Below are positions 1 through 9,245 of a DNA stretch of 64,000 nt, in pieces. The position numbers were made by a program, and so were the translations under genes. Origin of the DNA: CAVVFX01 sp963747535. GTDB lineage: Bacteria > Acidobacteriota > Terriglobia > Bryobacterales > Bryobacteraceae. The notes beneath the pieces are model-generated. The model ran no database searches and was not told where the DNA came from. It worked only from the letters and a program-made list of their open reading frames with translations. The stretch is from the NCBI GenBank assembly GCA_963747535.1, contig CAVVFX010000001.1:1-64000 (forward strand), in the 5' to 3' direction. Every line of letters starts with the position of its first letter. Position 1 is the first letter of the stretch.

Positions 1-381
1 CACCACCATTACGGTGGCGGTTCCTCGTGGTGTGGTCGACTCCAGGAGAGAAGACTCCGTGGAGGACGGCGGGGCACTATAGCCGACCGCTGTGGTAGCG
101 CTCAGATCGACACCGACGCCTGGCGTCGGCAGTTCGGTAATTGGGATTGTTCCCGACGCTGGGACGCTAACGGGGATAGGACCTGAGCACTCGCCAACTG
201 GAGCTTCGAGGCCGGGCGGGCTGCTGAAGGCGTTGCCCGGCACAGTGTAAGAGTAGATAGGAGGATCTTTGGCCGTGAGCGGGTTTGTGGTGGATGATGC
301 TTTACAAACCTCAATGTAACCGGTCGGAGTGTAGCCAAGCGTGAGGCCAATTCCATCTCCGGGTCCGCGCGCGACGTTCAC
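1..381 (-). CDS. Partial secreted protein with prealbumin-like fold repeat
   Basis: This is a leftward open frame that runs off the window edge; it begins with GTG at 381, 18 bases after the urtE stop. The translation contains GYIEVCKAS, then APVGECSGPIPVSV and PITELPTPGVGVD. This is the layout of one prealbumin-like repeat of bacterial surface proteins: a short strand with Cys, a Val-Pro-Val-Gly-x-Cys turn, then an 'ITE.P' strand. No ribosome-binding site or signal peptide precedes the GTG, and an in-frame TGA lies three codons upstream. It may therefore be a fragment of a larger repeat protein joined to the end of the urt operon. The family call comes from motif memory; the reading frame is seen directly. 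Confidence 0.5.
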   Translation of the reverse strand, partial: MNVARGPGDGIGLTLGYTPTGYIEVCKASSTTNPLTAKDPPIYSYTVPGNAFSSPPGLEAPVGECSGPIPVSVPASGTIPITELPTPGVGVDLSATTAVGYSAPPSSTESSLLESTTPRGTATVMVV

Positions 382-398
382 GCTGAATCAAACACCCG

Positions 399-1100
399 TC
401 AAACACTAAGGTGCGCGCGCACTACTTCATCAGTTAGTTCGCCGATCGACCCGGCAGCGACCCGGCGACCCTTGTCGAGAATGCAGAAATCGCTTGCCAC
501 GCGACGCGCGAAAGGCAGCTTCTGCTCGACCAGCAGCACAGTAAGCCCCTCTTCCCGATTCAGCCTCAAGACGATGTCGCCGATTTCGTGGACGACATTA
601 GGCTGAATCCCCTCAGTGGGCTCGTCGAGAATTAGCAGCTTCGGTTCCAGCACCAGCGCGCGACCGATGGCTAGCTGCTGCTGCTGGCCACCCGAGAGAT
701 CCCCGCCACGCCGGTTCAGCATTTTCTTGAGAACGGGAAACAGGTCGAAGATCCGGGCTGGAATGGTCTTGACGCCGTTTTTGCGCACGCCGATGCCGAT
801 GCGCAGATTCTCCTCCACTGTCAGATAGGGAAAAATTTCACGGCCTTGCGGCACGTACCCGATGCCCAGCTTAGCCCGCTGCTCGGCGGGGCACTTCAAC
901 AACTCGCTGCCGTCGAATGTAATGCCACCGGAGCTCGTCGCCTGAAGACCCATGATGCATTTGAGGAGCGTCGTCTTGCCCATGCCATTGCGGCCCATCA
1001 GGCACATGCGCGAACCGGCGGGGACAGCAAGATCCACGTCCCACAACGTGTGGCTACCACCGTAGAACTGGTTGAGGGCTTTGACTTCCAGCATGCTCAC
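399..1100 (-). CDS. urtE: Urea ABC transporter ATP-binding protein UrtE
   Basis: One of the two ATPases of the UrtABCDE urea importer, acting at the inner face of the cytoplasmic membrane. Of 233 residues, Walker A is GRNGMGKTT (36-44), the ABC signature LSGGQ is at 135-139, and Walker B LLILDEP is at 155-161. Size and motif layout fit the LivF-like branch of branched-chain amino acid/urea ATPases. Its start overlaps the urtD stop by 4 bases (ATGA), so translation is probably coupled. It is the last gene of the five-gene leftward operon. The assignment to urea rather than amino acids rests on the full urtABCDE order and the adjacent urea catabolic genes. Confidence 0.95.
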   Translation of the reverse strand: MSMLEVKALNQFYGGSHTLWDVDLAVPAGSRMCLMGRNGMGKTTLLKCIMGLQATSSGGITFDGSELLKCPAEQRAKLGIGYVPQGREIFPYLTVEENLRIGIGVRKNGVKTIPARIFDLFPVLKKMLNRRGGDLSGGQQQQLAIGRALVLEPKLLILDEPTEGIQPNVVHEIGDIVLRLNREEGLTVLLVEQKLPFARRVASDFCILDKGRRVAAGSIGELTDEVVRAHLSV

Positions 1101-1843
1101 ACTCCGAGATAAACTTCGATGACGCGAGGGTCATTCTGCACTTTATCCATATCACCCTCCGCAATGACACGCCCTTCGTGCAGTACGATGACCCGCCGGG
1201 CTATCGATCGAACAAAGGCCATATCATGCTCGACCACTACGACCGAGTGTTCGCCCGCCAGCGACAGCAGGAGTTCAGCCGTGCGCTCGATCTCATGCGG
1301 CGTCATGCCGGCAACCGGCTCGTCCACCAGAAGCAGTTCCGGATCCTGCATCAGCAGCATGCCGATTTCGAGCCACTGCTTCTGGCCATGCGCGAGTGTT
1401 CCTCCTAGTGCAAACCGCTGGTTCGAGAGGCCGATGATGCCAAGGACCTTATCGATTCTCTTTTCCTGCGGCTGGGTAATACGCGCACGCAGCGTCTTGA
1501 GGAATGACCGCGTGCCGGCCAAGGCGAGTTCGAGGTTTTCGAACACGGTCAACCGCTCGAACACGGTCGGTTTCTGAAATTTTCTGCCGATTCCTACGCC
1601 GACTATTTCAGCCTCGGACATTTTCAGCAAGTCAATCTCGTCGCCGAATCGCGCCATTCCGGAATCCGGCCGTGTCTTGCCTGTGATCACATCCATCATG
1701 GTCGTCTTTCCGGCGCCGTTGGGGCCGATGATGCAGAGCAGTTCACCGGCATCTACAAGCAGAGTGAGTTCGTTGAGCGCTTTGAAGCCATCGAAGCTGA
1801 CCGTCAGTTTCTCGAGCTTGAGAGTCTTGTTGGACCCGCTCAT
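1097..1843 (-). CDS. urtD: Urea ABC transporter ATP-binding protein UrtD
   Basis: Second ATPase of the urea importer, LivG-like. It has 248 residues with Walker A GPNGAGKTT (40-48) and Walker B LLLVDEP (170-176). The signature reads AHGQKQ (151-156) instead of LSGGQ, as is usual for UrtD. It overlaps urtC and urtE by 4 bases on each side, so the three cytoplasm-facing genes form a tightly coupled block. UrtD and UrtE would form the ATPase pair that drives the UrtB/UrtC permease. Confidence 0.95.
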   Translation of the reverse strand: MSGSNKTLKLEKLTVSFDGFKALNELTLLVDAGELLCIIGPNGAGKTTMMDVITGKTRPDSGMARFGDEIDLLKMSEAEIVGVGIGRKFQKPTVFERLTVFENLELALAGTRSFLKTLRARITQPQEKRIDKVLGIIGLSNQRFALGGTLAHGQKQWLEIGMLLMQDPELLLVDEPVAGMTPHEIERTAELLLSLAGEHSVVVVEHDMAFVRSIARRVIVLHEGRVIAEGDMDKVQNDPRVIEVYLGV

Positions 1844-2937
1844 TTAGCTTTACCTCGTGCCGGAACCAGACCCACGATCCCTCGCGGCAGAAACAGCGTC
1901 ACCAGGACAAACAACGCGCCGAGAGCGTAGAGCCAAATCTCGGGAAAGGCGCCAGTGAAATAAGTCTTCGCGTAGTTCACCAGAACCGCGCCCAGAATCG
2001 CGCCGTAGAGCGAACCCCGCCCCCCGACAGCCACCCAGATGACGGCTTCTATCGAGTTGATGGGCGCAAACTCGCTCGGATTAATGATCCCCACTTGCGG
2101 AACATAGAGCGCACCAGCGATGCCGGCTATGACGGCAGTAAACACGAAGATCCAGAGCTTGAATGATTCGACGGGATAACCGAGAAAACGGGTCCGGCTC
2201 TCGGCATCGCGGATGGCATGCAACACCCGCCCGGCTCGCGATTCTACAATTCCGCGGCAAACGATGTAGCTGGCGGCGAGCGCCCCAGCGGTCAACACGA
2301 ACAGCACAACACGTGTAGTGTCGGAATGCAGATCGAAACCCAGGATGTCCTTGAAATCGGTGAACCCGTTGTTGCCGCCGAACCCCATATCATTGCGGAA
2401 GAAAGAGAGCATCAGAGCGTAGGTCAGCGCCTGAGTGATGATGGAGAAGTACACGCCGGTGACGCGCGATCGGAAAGCAAACCACCCGAATACCAGCGCC
2501 AGCAGGCCCGGCGCCAGCACCATCATGAACAGCGCGAGCGGAAAGTGGTTAAAGCCATGCCAGAACCACGGCAAGGACTTGTAATTCAGAAACACCATGA
2601 AGTCGGGCAGGATGGGATCGCCGTACACACCCCGGCGGCCGATCTGCCGCATCAGATACATACCCATCGCGTAACCGCCGAGAGCAAAAAACGCCGCATG
2701 CCCAAGGCTCAAAATACCGCAGTAGCCCCAGATCAGGTCGAGCGAAAGCGCCAGCATCCCGTAACAAAGGTATTTGCCGATGAGAGTGATGGTGAAGGGC
2801 GACAGGTGAAGCGCCGATGACGAGGGCACCAACTGGTTGAAGACGATCACGCCGATGGACAGAACTGCGAGCGTTATGAGAAGCCATCTGCCGCCACGAT
2901 CACCGGTTTGGGTCGGAGCCCAAAGAGTAATGGCCAC
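1840..2937 (-). CDS. urtC: Urea ABC transporter permease UrtC
   Basis: Inner-membrane permease subunit of 365 residues, LivM-like. Hydrophobic segments alternate through the whole chain, beginning with a segment at about residues 18-36 and including the conserved GYCGILSLGHAAFFALGGYA region near residue 70. An insert around residues 105-130 with Trp/Phe-rich sequence is normal for UrtC. It lies 2 bases after urtB and overlaps urtD by 4. With UrtB it should form the urea-conducting channel. Confidence 0.95.
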   Translation of the reverse strand: MAITLWAPTQTGDRGGRWLLITLAVLSIGVIVFNQLVPSSSALHLSPFTITLIGKYLCYGMLALSLDLIWGYCGILSLGHAAFFALGGYAMGMYLMRQIGRRGVYGDPILPDFMVFLNYKSLPWFWHGFNHFPLALFMMVLAPGLLALVFGWFAFRSRVTGVYFSIITQALTYALMLSFFRNDMGFGGNNGFTDFKDILGFDLHSDTTRVVLFVLTAGALAASYIVCRGIVESRAGRVLHAIRDAESRTRFLGYPVESFKLWIFVFTAVIAGIAGALYVPQVGIINPSEFAPINSIEAVIWVAVGGRGSLYGAILGAVLVNYAKTYFTGAFPEIWLYALGALFVLVTLFLPRGIVGLVPARGKAK

Positions 2938-2939
2938 TG

Positions 2940-4589
2940 TTATTTATCCTCCCCGGCGCGGCCGGTTTTCGGGAACAAACCACGCGGCCGGATCTGAATG
3001 AAAAGAATGAGTGCGATCAGGACGAAGATCTTTGCGAGCACTGCTCCCGCGTAGGGCTCCAGGAGCTTATTGACGACTCCCATCGATACGCCGCCGATGA
3101 GGGAGCCCCAGAGATTTCCGACGCCGCCAAAAACAACGACCAGGAACGAATCGATGATGTAAGCCTGGCCGAGATTCGGGCCTACATTAGTCAACTGGCT
3201 CAGCGCGACTCCCGCGACTCCCGCGATGCCCGCTCCCAATCCGAACGTCATCGCATCCACCCACTCGGTTCGGATACCCATCGCCTTGGCCATCTGACGA
3301 TTCTGCGACACCGCCCGGATGTCCAGACCAATTCGCGTGCGCTTCAGCACGAGCTGAATGAGGAAGAACACCATCAGCGTGAAGATGACAATGTAGAGGC
3401 GGTTGTAAGTGATCGTGAGTGCGTCGTTCAGCCGCAGCGATCCGCTCATCCAGTCGGGTGTGATCACCGAGCGGTTCAGTGCCGAAAAAATCGAGCGCAC
3501 TAATTGCTGCAGGATGAGACTCACTCCGAAAGTCGCCAGCAGAGTCTCTAGCGGTCTTCCATAAAGAAATCGGATGATCGTGCGCTCCATGAGCACACCC
3601 GCCAGCCCCGAAACGATAAACGCTGCCGGAATCGCGACCAGGATGGAAATCCCGACGTATGCCGGCATGGCCGTCTGGACCACATAGGTGGTGTACGCGC
3701 CCAGCATCATCAACTCGCCGTGCGCCATATTGATGACGCCCATGACGCCAAACGTAATGGCCAATCCGATAGCGATCAGAACCAGCACCGACCCGAGGCT
3801 TAATCCAAAAAAGAGAGTCTCGATGCCCGCGTAGAAGGTACGCCAACGATCGATCTTTTCGACTGCGGCAGAGGCGGCCGCTCGAACCGCCGCATCACTT
3901 TCAGTAAACTTACCGTCGGCGGATTTATCCAGCAGGAGCGCCAGCCGGTTCCGCACGTCCTGGCTGACGCTATCGCTCAGCGTGTGGATCGCCTGGAGGC
4001 GCACGCCGCTGTCTGAACCGTCCAGGGCAGCGAGCGCCAGTCCTGTGGCGATTTCCTTCTTGACGCCGGAATTGGTTTCCACGCTCATGCGCTTGCGCAG
4101 GAGAGCTACGGTCGCGTCGTCCAGCGACCGCGATATCTCCCGCACGGCATCCAGGCGCACAGACGCGTCCGAACTGGACAGAGAGAAACGGGCCACGATC
4201 ATCCGCAATGTGCTCCGCAAACTGTTGTTTGTGCCGATTTTGGTCAGGCTGTCCGCAGGGGCGGCCCCGGCGGACTTCAGCGACAGCGGATCGATTAGAT
4301 CGAGCGGATCCGCATCGCCCGACTTGACGATGAAAATCTTCTGATCGCTGTTGCGGTAGTAGAGGCGATCGTCCAACATCGCCGTGAGCACTGCGCGGAC
4401 GCTCCGATGACCGGTCTGGCCGAGCCGTTCGGCAATACTCGCCTTGTCGGAGTACGAGGCCTCCCCCAGTTCGCCGAGCGTCGACAGGAAGCTTGCGTCA
4501 TTCGGACCTTGGGCGTGTACCAGGACTACGCCCCAAACGGCGAGCAGCAGCAGGACCAGCCACTGCCCGCCCAGCCGGAGGTGTTTCAT
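2940..4589 (-). CDS. urtB: Urea ABC transporter permease UrtB with N-terminal periplasmic domain
   Basis: Permease partner of UrtC. I place the start at ATG 4589, which shares one base with the urtA stop (TAATG); a GTG at 4613 would add eight residues. The protein has a hydrophobic leader, then about 230 mainly helical soluble residues rich in 'VRLDAVREISRSL' and 'VRLQAIHTLSDSV' style repeats (HEAT-like), then the LivH-like permease domain with GVMGVINMAHGELMMLGAY. The large N-terminal part is known for UrtB proteins and should face the periplasm. Gene order and one-base coupling place it in the urt operon. Confidence 0.93.
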   Translation of the reverse strand: MKHLRLGGQWLVLLLLAVWGVVLVHAQGPNDASFLSTLGELGEASYSDKASIAERLGQTGHRSVRAVLTAMLDDRLYYRNSDQKIFIVKSGDADPLDLIDPLSLKSAGAAPADSLTKIGTNNSLRSTLRMIVARFSLSSSDASVRLDAVREISRSLDDATVALLRKRMSVETNSGVKKEIATGLALAALDGSDSGVRLQAIHTLSDSVSQDVRNRLALLLDKSADGKFTESDAAVRAAASAAVEKIDRWRTFYAGIETLFFGLSLGSVLVLIAIGLAITFGVMGVINMAHGELMMLGAYTTYVVQTAMPAYVGISILVAIPAAFIVSGLAGVLMERTIIRFLYGRPLETLLATFGVSLILQQLVRSIFSALNRSVITPDWMSGSLRLNDALTITYNRLYIVIFTLMVFFLIQLVLKRTRIGLDIRAVSQNRQMAKAMGIRTEWVDAMTFGLGAGIAGVAGVALSQLTNVGPNLGQAYIIDSFLVVVFGGVGNLWGSLIGGVSMGVVNKLLEPYAGAVLAKIFVLIALILFIQIRPRGLFPKTGRAGEDK

Positions 4590-5878
4590 TATTTGTAGTT
4601 CTGTCCTGAACACTTCTTAGTGACCTTGTTGTAGTTCCCGCACTTCAGCGTCACCCAATCCGCTTCGATGTCCTTGCTGCCCGGCAAGTAGTCGGACCAA
4701 GCGTCACCCGGCACTTCGCCCGCGGATTTCCAAACCACGTTAAACTGGCCGTCCGCTTTCACCTCGCCGATATATACCGGTTTGGTGATGTGATGATTGG
4801 GCAACACCTTGGCGACGCCGCCGGTGAGATTCGGAGTCTCTGTACCGGGGAGCACCGCGAGCACTTTCTCCACATCGGTCGAATTGGCCTTCTGCACGGC
4901 CTTCACCCAGAGATTGAAGCCAATGTAGTGCGCTTCCATCGGATCGTTAGTGGTCCGCTTCGGGTTCTTGATGAAAGCGTGCCATTGTGCGATGAACGCT
5001 TTATTGGCCGGCGTGTTGATGCTTTCAAAGTAGTTCCAGGCCGCCAGTTCGCCAACCAGCGGTTTGGTGTCCACACCGGACAGTTCCTCCTCGCCGACCG
5101 AGAAGGCGACCACCGGGATATCCTCCGCAGAAATCTTCTGGTTGCCAAGCTCTTTATAAAAGGGTACGTTGGCGTCGCCGTTAATGGTAGAAACAACCGC
5201 GGTCTTCTTGCCGGCCGAGCCGAACTTCTTAATCGCAGCCACGCGGGTTTGCCAGTCGGATTGACCGAAGGGCGTATAGTTGATCGAGATATCTGCGGGC
5301 TTCACGCCTTTCATCAGCAGGTAAGCTTCGAGGATCTTGTTGGTCGTGCGCGGGTAGACGTAGTCCGTCCCTTCGAGCACCCACCGCTTTACACCGACTT
5401 CCTTCATCAGGTAATCAACCGCGGGGATGGCCTGCTGGTTCGGTGCAGCACCGGTATATATGACGTTCTTAGATGACTCTTCCCCTTCGTACTGAACGGG
5501 GTAAAAGAGCAAACCGTCGTCCTTCTCGAAAACCGGCAGCACTGATTTTCTGGATACCGATGTCCAGCATCCGAACACGACGGCCACTTTGTCCTTTTCG
5601 AGCAACTGCGCCGCCTTCTCGGCGAAGAGCGGCCAGTTGGATGCCGGATCGACGACCACCGGCTCCAGTTTCTTGCCCAACAATCCGCCCTTTTTGTTCT
5701 GGGCGTCAATCATCATCAGAATCGTATCCTTCAGTGTCGTTTCGCTGATGGCCATCGTACCCGAAAGCGAATGCAACACGCCCACTTTGATTGTGCCTTG
5801 GGCCGCCGCCACTCCGGAGAATACAAACCCGGCGGTCATCAGCAGCCATGCGGTCATAAAACTTGCGTTCCGTTTCAT
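4589..5878 (-). CDS. urtA: Urea ABC transporter substrate-binding protein UrtA
   Basis: Periplasmic urea-binding protein, 429 residues, first gene of the urt operon. It starts with a signal peptide (MKRNASFMTAWLLMTAGFVF, cleavage expected after GVAAAQG). The mature part begins TIKVGVLHSLSGTMAISET, the standard start of the type-I branched-chain amino acid/urea-binding fold. It also holds VFGCWTSVSRKSVLPVFE and LFYPVQYEGEESS, characteristic of UrtA rather than amino-acid binding proteins. The ribosome-binding site AAGGAGATAATTT lies just before ATG 5878. Only 38 bases separate it from the porin stop, so the two may share transcripts. Confidence 0.96.
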   Translation of the reverse strand: MKRNASFMTAWLLMTAGFVFSGVAAAQGTIKVGVLHSLSGTMAISETTLKDTILMMIDAQNKKGGLLGKKLEPVVVDPASNWPLFAEKAAQLLEKDKVAVVFGCWTSVSRKSVLPVFEKDDGLLFYPVQYEGEESSKNVIYTGAAPNQQAIPAVDYLMKEVGVKRWVLEGTDYVYPRTTNKILEAYLLMKGVKPADISINYTPFGQSDWQTRVAAIKKFGSAGKKTAVVSTINGDANVPFYKELGNQKISAEDIPVVAFSVGEEELSGVDTKPLVGELAAWNYFESINTPANKAFIAQWHAFIKNPKRTTNDPMEAHYIGFNLWVKAVQKANSTDVEKVLAVLPGTETPNLTGGVAKVLPNHHITKPVYIGEVKADGQFNVVWKSAGEVPGDAWSDYLPGSKDIEADWVTLKCGNYNKVTKKCSGQNYK

Positions 5879-5916
5879 AAATTATCTCCTTCATTCCGAG
5901 GTCGATCAACGATGCA

Positions 5917-7077
5917 TTACATCTGAATCTGCAGGCCGACTCCCAACTGCCAGAAATCGGTTTTCTCTCTGTTAAATCTGGTGTCCTTGTAGAACGTCAT
6001 CACGCGCGCCTTGAACTGTTTGATGACGTAGTCGAAATTCACTTCGGTGGTTTTTTGGTCGTAATTCGGGGTTGTCCCGTGAGTGAAGTCCGCCTTAGCA
6101 AACTTGCCCATGATCTCGAACTTACCATTGAGCTTACCAATGGGGACCACTTTCGGAAAGAGGTAGCTTCCCAGACCGTACGCCCCTTGGCTTTTGGCAT
6201 AGGCCGGGTCGTACCCGCCCAACCGGTTGTAGTTGGAATATTCGCTCTCGATCGTAACCACCCCGCCGTTGGGCAGTTTCCTTTCAAGAAGGAAATCGGC
6301 GGTCGATGCGGTGTGTCCGGATTGAACCTGAGTCGCTCCCCCGATGGCAAGCAGATTCTTATCACCGTAGTAGGTCCCGTTTAGGTAGTAGCCGTCCTCC
6401 TGATCCCAGAAATCGATTTGGACGCGGGCGGCCATAAGGACTTTGGGATCCCCGGTCGCGGACTTGCCGTCGAACGCGCCAGCCGAGACTTTCACTTTCT
6501 TGGCAAACTGACCCCAATACATGATGCCGTTGTCGCGGCCGTTATAGACGAAGGGATATCCGTCCTGGATGCCGTCTGTATAAACGGCCCACTCATTCGA
6601 GTAGTAGGGGCCGTAGAGATTCGCGCGGTCGCTGGGTGGCAGGAAGCGGCCGAACCAGATATTGAACTCGGGTGACTCCTGGAATTGGGCCACCGCGTCC
6701 AGGATGCCGACGTTGTTGCTGCTCTGGCTGTATTCGGTATTGAACATGAATTTGATCGAGTCAGTGACGGATCCGCTGATGTAGATACGAGCGCTATTGA
6801 GCATGAACTGGTCGGTGGAACTACCGCCATCCGGCTGGGTATGCCCGTAGCTGGTCTGTATTCCGGCGCCCACCGTAACCGGACCCAGATCGGTTTGCGC
6901 CCACAACGGCGAGGCCAAAACAAGGAGCCCCGTCAACAAAGGTAGAGCTCGCACACGTCCTAGCGCCGTAGAATTCCGCGTGTTGTGCACAGGCCGATCC
7001 TTTTTGTGCAATACGGCCGTCTCGCGCGCCAGTCGCAGAGCAAAAAGCAGCTTCTTATTGTCGAATTTCCTCGTCAC
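5917..7077 (-). CDS. Outer-membrane porin, probable urea-cluster channel
   Basis: Predicted beta-barrel outer-membrane protein of 386 residues from GTG 7077, which has a fitting GAGG ribosome site. A clear signal peptide (VRALPLLTGLLVLASPLWAQ) begins only at about residue 42. The true start may therefore be the GTG at 6954, which has AGGA four bases upstream; this is unresolved. The mature chain shows alternating beta strands with aromatic girdles (GVGLQIQM at the end, typical of a closing strand) and resembles phosphate/alginate-type or DcaP-like porins. Its position directly before urtA suggests outer-membrane passage of urea or a related small solute. The fold is well supported; the substrate is inference. 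Confidence 0.8.
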   Translation of the reverse strand: MTRKFDNKKLLFALRLARETAVLHKKDRPVHNTRNSTALGRVRALPLLTGLLVLASPLWAQTDLGPVTVGAGIQTSYGHTQPDGGSSTDQFMLNSARIYISGSVTDSIKFMFNTEYSQSSNNVGILDAVAQFQESPEFNIWFGRFLPPSDRANLYGPYYSNEWAVYTDGIQDGYPFVYNGRDNGIMYWGQFAKKVKVSAGAFDGKSATGDPKVLMAARVQIDFWDQEDGYYLNGTYYGDKNLLAIGGATQVQSGHTASTADFLLERKLPNGGVVTIESEYSNYNRLGGYDPAYAKSQGAYGLGSYLFPKVVPIGKLNGKFEIMGKFAKADFTHGTTPNYDQKTTEVNFDYVIKQFKARVMTFYKDTRFNREKTDFWQLGVGLQIQM

Positions 7078-7098
7078 TATTTCCTCTTTTCATAGTTC

Positions 7099-7115
7099 GG
7101 TGGCTACACGCCACC
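7099..7115. promoter_or_regulatory. Inverted repeat upstream of porin-urt operon
   Basis: The sequence GGTGGC-tacac-GCCACC is a perfect 6+6 inverted repeat, 22 bases before the GTG 7077 start of the porin. It could be an operator or an mRNA hairpin in the leader. No protein can be assigned to it from sequence alone. Confidence 0.35.
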
Positions 7116-7332
7116 CGTTAAGAAGATCAGGGGGGCCTGACCGACGCTTGTAAGTTTTCAAAAATTGTCAACGAAGGAGGCGAACAAAGCCGGCTGCCCG
7201 TGAATCAAGCTACGGGAGGGAAGCGTTGAGGACGAGGAACGCTTAACCTAACTCAAGAACATGCAGGCTGGTATCGGCCCGAATGTTCAAATAATTTGAT
7301 TCGTAAATCTTCCTGCAGCAGACACTGCTGAT

Positions 7333-7344
7333 TTGGTATACAAG
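7333..7344. promoter_or_regulatory. Candidate GntR/FCD operator before allophanate hydrolase
   Basis: TTGGTATACAAG lies 11 bases before the ATG of the allophanate hydrolase gene. GntR regulators of the FCD subgroup commonly bind palindromes of the TTGTATACAA kind, and the cluster encodes such a regulator at 12,924. A related half-site TTGTATA occurs at about 13,675, upstream of ureF. The overlap with the ribosome-binding region would suit repression. The motif is seen; its use by this regulator is inference. Confidence 0.4.
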
Positions 7345-7355
7345 ATGGTATCCCA

Positions 7356-9194
7356 ATGCCTCAAATATGTAAAGAGCTTTTTTCCGGCTCGACCTTGGAC
7401 GAATGGCAAGCAGGTTACCAGAACGGAACAATCCTTCCGCACAAATTGCTCGAAGCTGTGGATAGCGGCTCACAAGACTCCGCATGGATCACTCTGCTGG
7501 ATGAGGGCCGCCTCCGTTCGCAATTAATCGAACTCGCTGGTCTGCTTGACCGGGCTGGTGGCGACCTGTCGCGCTTACCGCTCTATGGCGTGCCCTTTGC
7601 TGTCAAAGACAACATCGATGTAGCGGGCTGGCCGACCACCGCCGCCTGTCCGGAATTCGCTTATGTTCCCAGGTCAGATGCCACGGTGGTCGGCCTTCTG
7701 CGGAAGGCGGGAGCCATCGTCGTAGGCAAAACCAACCTCGACCAGTTCGCTACCGGTCTCGTCGGCACACGTTCGCCCTATGGCATAGTCCCGAATAGCT
7801 TTCGTCCGGAATACATCAGTGGGGGCTCGAGTTCCGGTTCGGCTTCCGTCGTGGCTCGCGGAATCGTGCCATTCGCGCTTGGAACCGATACGGCGGGTTC
7901 GGGTCGAGTTCCCGCAGGCTTCAACAATATCGTCGGTCTGAAGCCGACCCGCGGTTGGTTTTCCACCTCAGGCGTCGTCCCCGCCTGCCGTACGCTCGAC
8001 TGCGTCTCCATCCTTACCCTGACAGTGCCTGATGCCGAGTTCGTCGCCTCCATCCTGGCCGGCTTTGACGAGACGGATCCGTACTCACGTTTACGGCCCA
8101 TCACCGCGCCCCTAAGCTTTCCCGAGCAATTGCGAATCGCCGTTCCAGCAACTCCGGAATTCTTCGGCGATGACGAAGCGGCCGCCGCTTTCCGCAAATC
8201 TCTCGAAGCAACCCGGTTGCTTGGTGCCCAGATCATTCCCATCGATTTCACCCCGTTCTTCGAGCTCGCCACTATGCTTTACAATGGCCCGTGGGTCGCC
8301 GAACGCCTGTCTGCAGTCGCTGATTTTTTGGCTCGCCAACCGCATGCCATCCATCCCACGGTCCGGGAAATTTTGGGCAAGGGGATTTCTTTCTCAGCTT
8401 CCGATTTCTTCAAGGCGGAGTACCATCGCGCCGAACTCGCTCGTAGGATTGCAAACGTGATGAACACGGTCGACGCCCTTCTGGTTCCTACCGCGCCTCG
8501 TTTCTACACCATCTCCGAGATCCTTGCCGACCCTATCGCTCTCAATGCCCGCCTGGGTATTTACACTAACTTTGCCAACTTCGCCGATCTGAGCGCGCTG
8601 GCTTTACCCGCCGGCTTGCGAAGCGATGGACTTCCCGCCGGTGTCACGCTCCTAGCTCCCGCCTGGCATGATTGGGCGCTCACTTCTTTCGGCCGCCGTT
8701 GGGAACAGCACCGTGCGGCGGAAGGCGCTACTCGCGGCTCCACGCGACATCGCCTGACTCAGCAGGAATCGACTCCGCCCCCGCCGCTACCGGCAACCGT
8801 ACGTCTGGCCGTCGTCGGTGCCCACCTGCGCGGACTGCCGCTCAATCACCAATTGACGTCGCGCGGGTCGGTTTTTGTGGAAGCCGCTCGTACCGCTCCG
8901 AATTACCGCCTTTTCGCCCTGGCCGGCAGCCTTCCCCCCAAGCCAGGACTTCTGCGCCTTTCGCCTGAGGAGCCCGGTGGCGCATCCATTGCTGTCGAGC
9001 TGTGGGATATCCCATCCGGTAACTTTGGCTCTTTCGTCGCGGAAGTTCCCCCGCCACTCGGCATGGGTACGCTAAAGTTAGAGGACGGACGCCTCGTGAA
9101 GGGTTTTATCTGCGAACCGGCCGGCTTGGTAGCCGCTCAAGACGTCACTTGCTTCGGTGCCTGGCGAACTTATCTTGCCAGCTTGCCGAAATAA
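7356..9194 (+). CDS. atzF: Allophanate hydrolase
   Basis: Hydrolyses allophanate to ammonium and CO2, the second step of the ATP-dependent urea pathway. It has 612 residues: an amidase-signature domain with the Ser-cisSer-Lys triad (Lys84 in FAVKDN; the GGSSSGSA loop 156-163; Ser182 in TDTAGSGRVPA), then a C-terminal domain from about residue 465 beginning VRLAVVGAHLRGLPLN, typical of full-length allophanate hydrolases. It stands alone upstream of urea carboxylase with a 51-base gap, so co-transcription is likely. No strong ribosome site is visible; the possible operator covers that region. The symbol follows the AtzF family. Confidence 0.93.
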   Translation: MPQICKELFSGSTLDEWQAGYQNGTILPHKLLEAVDSGSQDSAWITLLDEGRLRSQLIELAGLLDRAGGDLSRLPLYGVPFAVKDNIDVAGWPTTAACPEFAYVPRSDATVVGLLRKAGAIVVGKTNLDQFATGLVGTRSPYGIVPNSFRPEYISGGSSSGSASVVARGIVPFALGTDTAGSGRVPAGFNNIVGLKPTRGWFSTSGVVPACRTLDCVSILTLTVPDAEFVASILAGFDETDPYSRLRPITAPLSFPEQLRIAVPATPEFFGDDEAAAAFRKSLEATRLLGAQIIPIDFTPFFELATMLYNGPWVAERLSAVADFLARQPHAIHPTVREILGKGISFSASDFFKAEYHRAELARRIANVMNTVDALLVPTAPRFYTISEILADPIALNARLGIYTNFANFADLSALALPAGLRSDGLPAGVTLLAPAWHDWALTSFGRRWEQHRAAEGATRGSTRHRLTQQESTPPPPLPATVRLAVVGAHLRGLPLNHQLTSRGSVFVEAARTAPNYRLFALAGSLPPKPGLLRLSPEEPGGASIAVELWDIPSGNFGSFVAEVPPPLGMGTLKLEDGRLVKGFICEPAGLVAAQDVTCFGAWRTYLASLPK

Positions 9195-9245
9195 AACGGG
9201 GGAGTCCAATGCTCCCGAAAGACTGAGACTGAAAGGACTACCATC

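Noticed and set aside
2218..2820. Rightward 200-residue frame inside urtC
   Set aside because: Lies entirely opposite a conserved permease gene; His/Gln-rich composition is typical of an antisense shadow.
4590..4613. GTG start of urtB at 4613
   Set aside because: ATG 4589 overlaps the urtA stop by one base and gives a better leader; the extra eight residues look like read-through of the urtA end.
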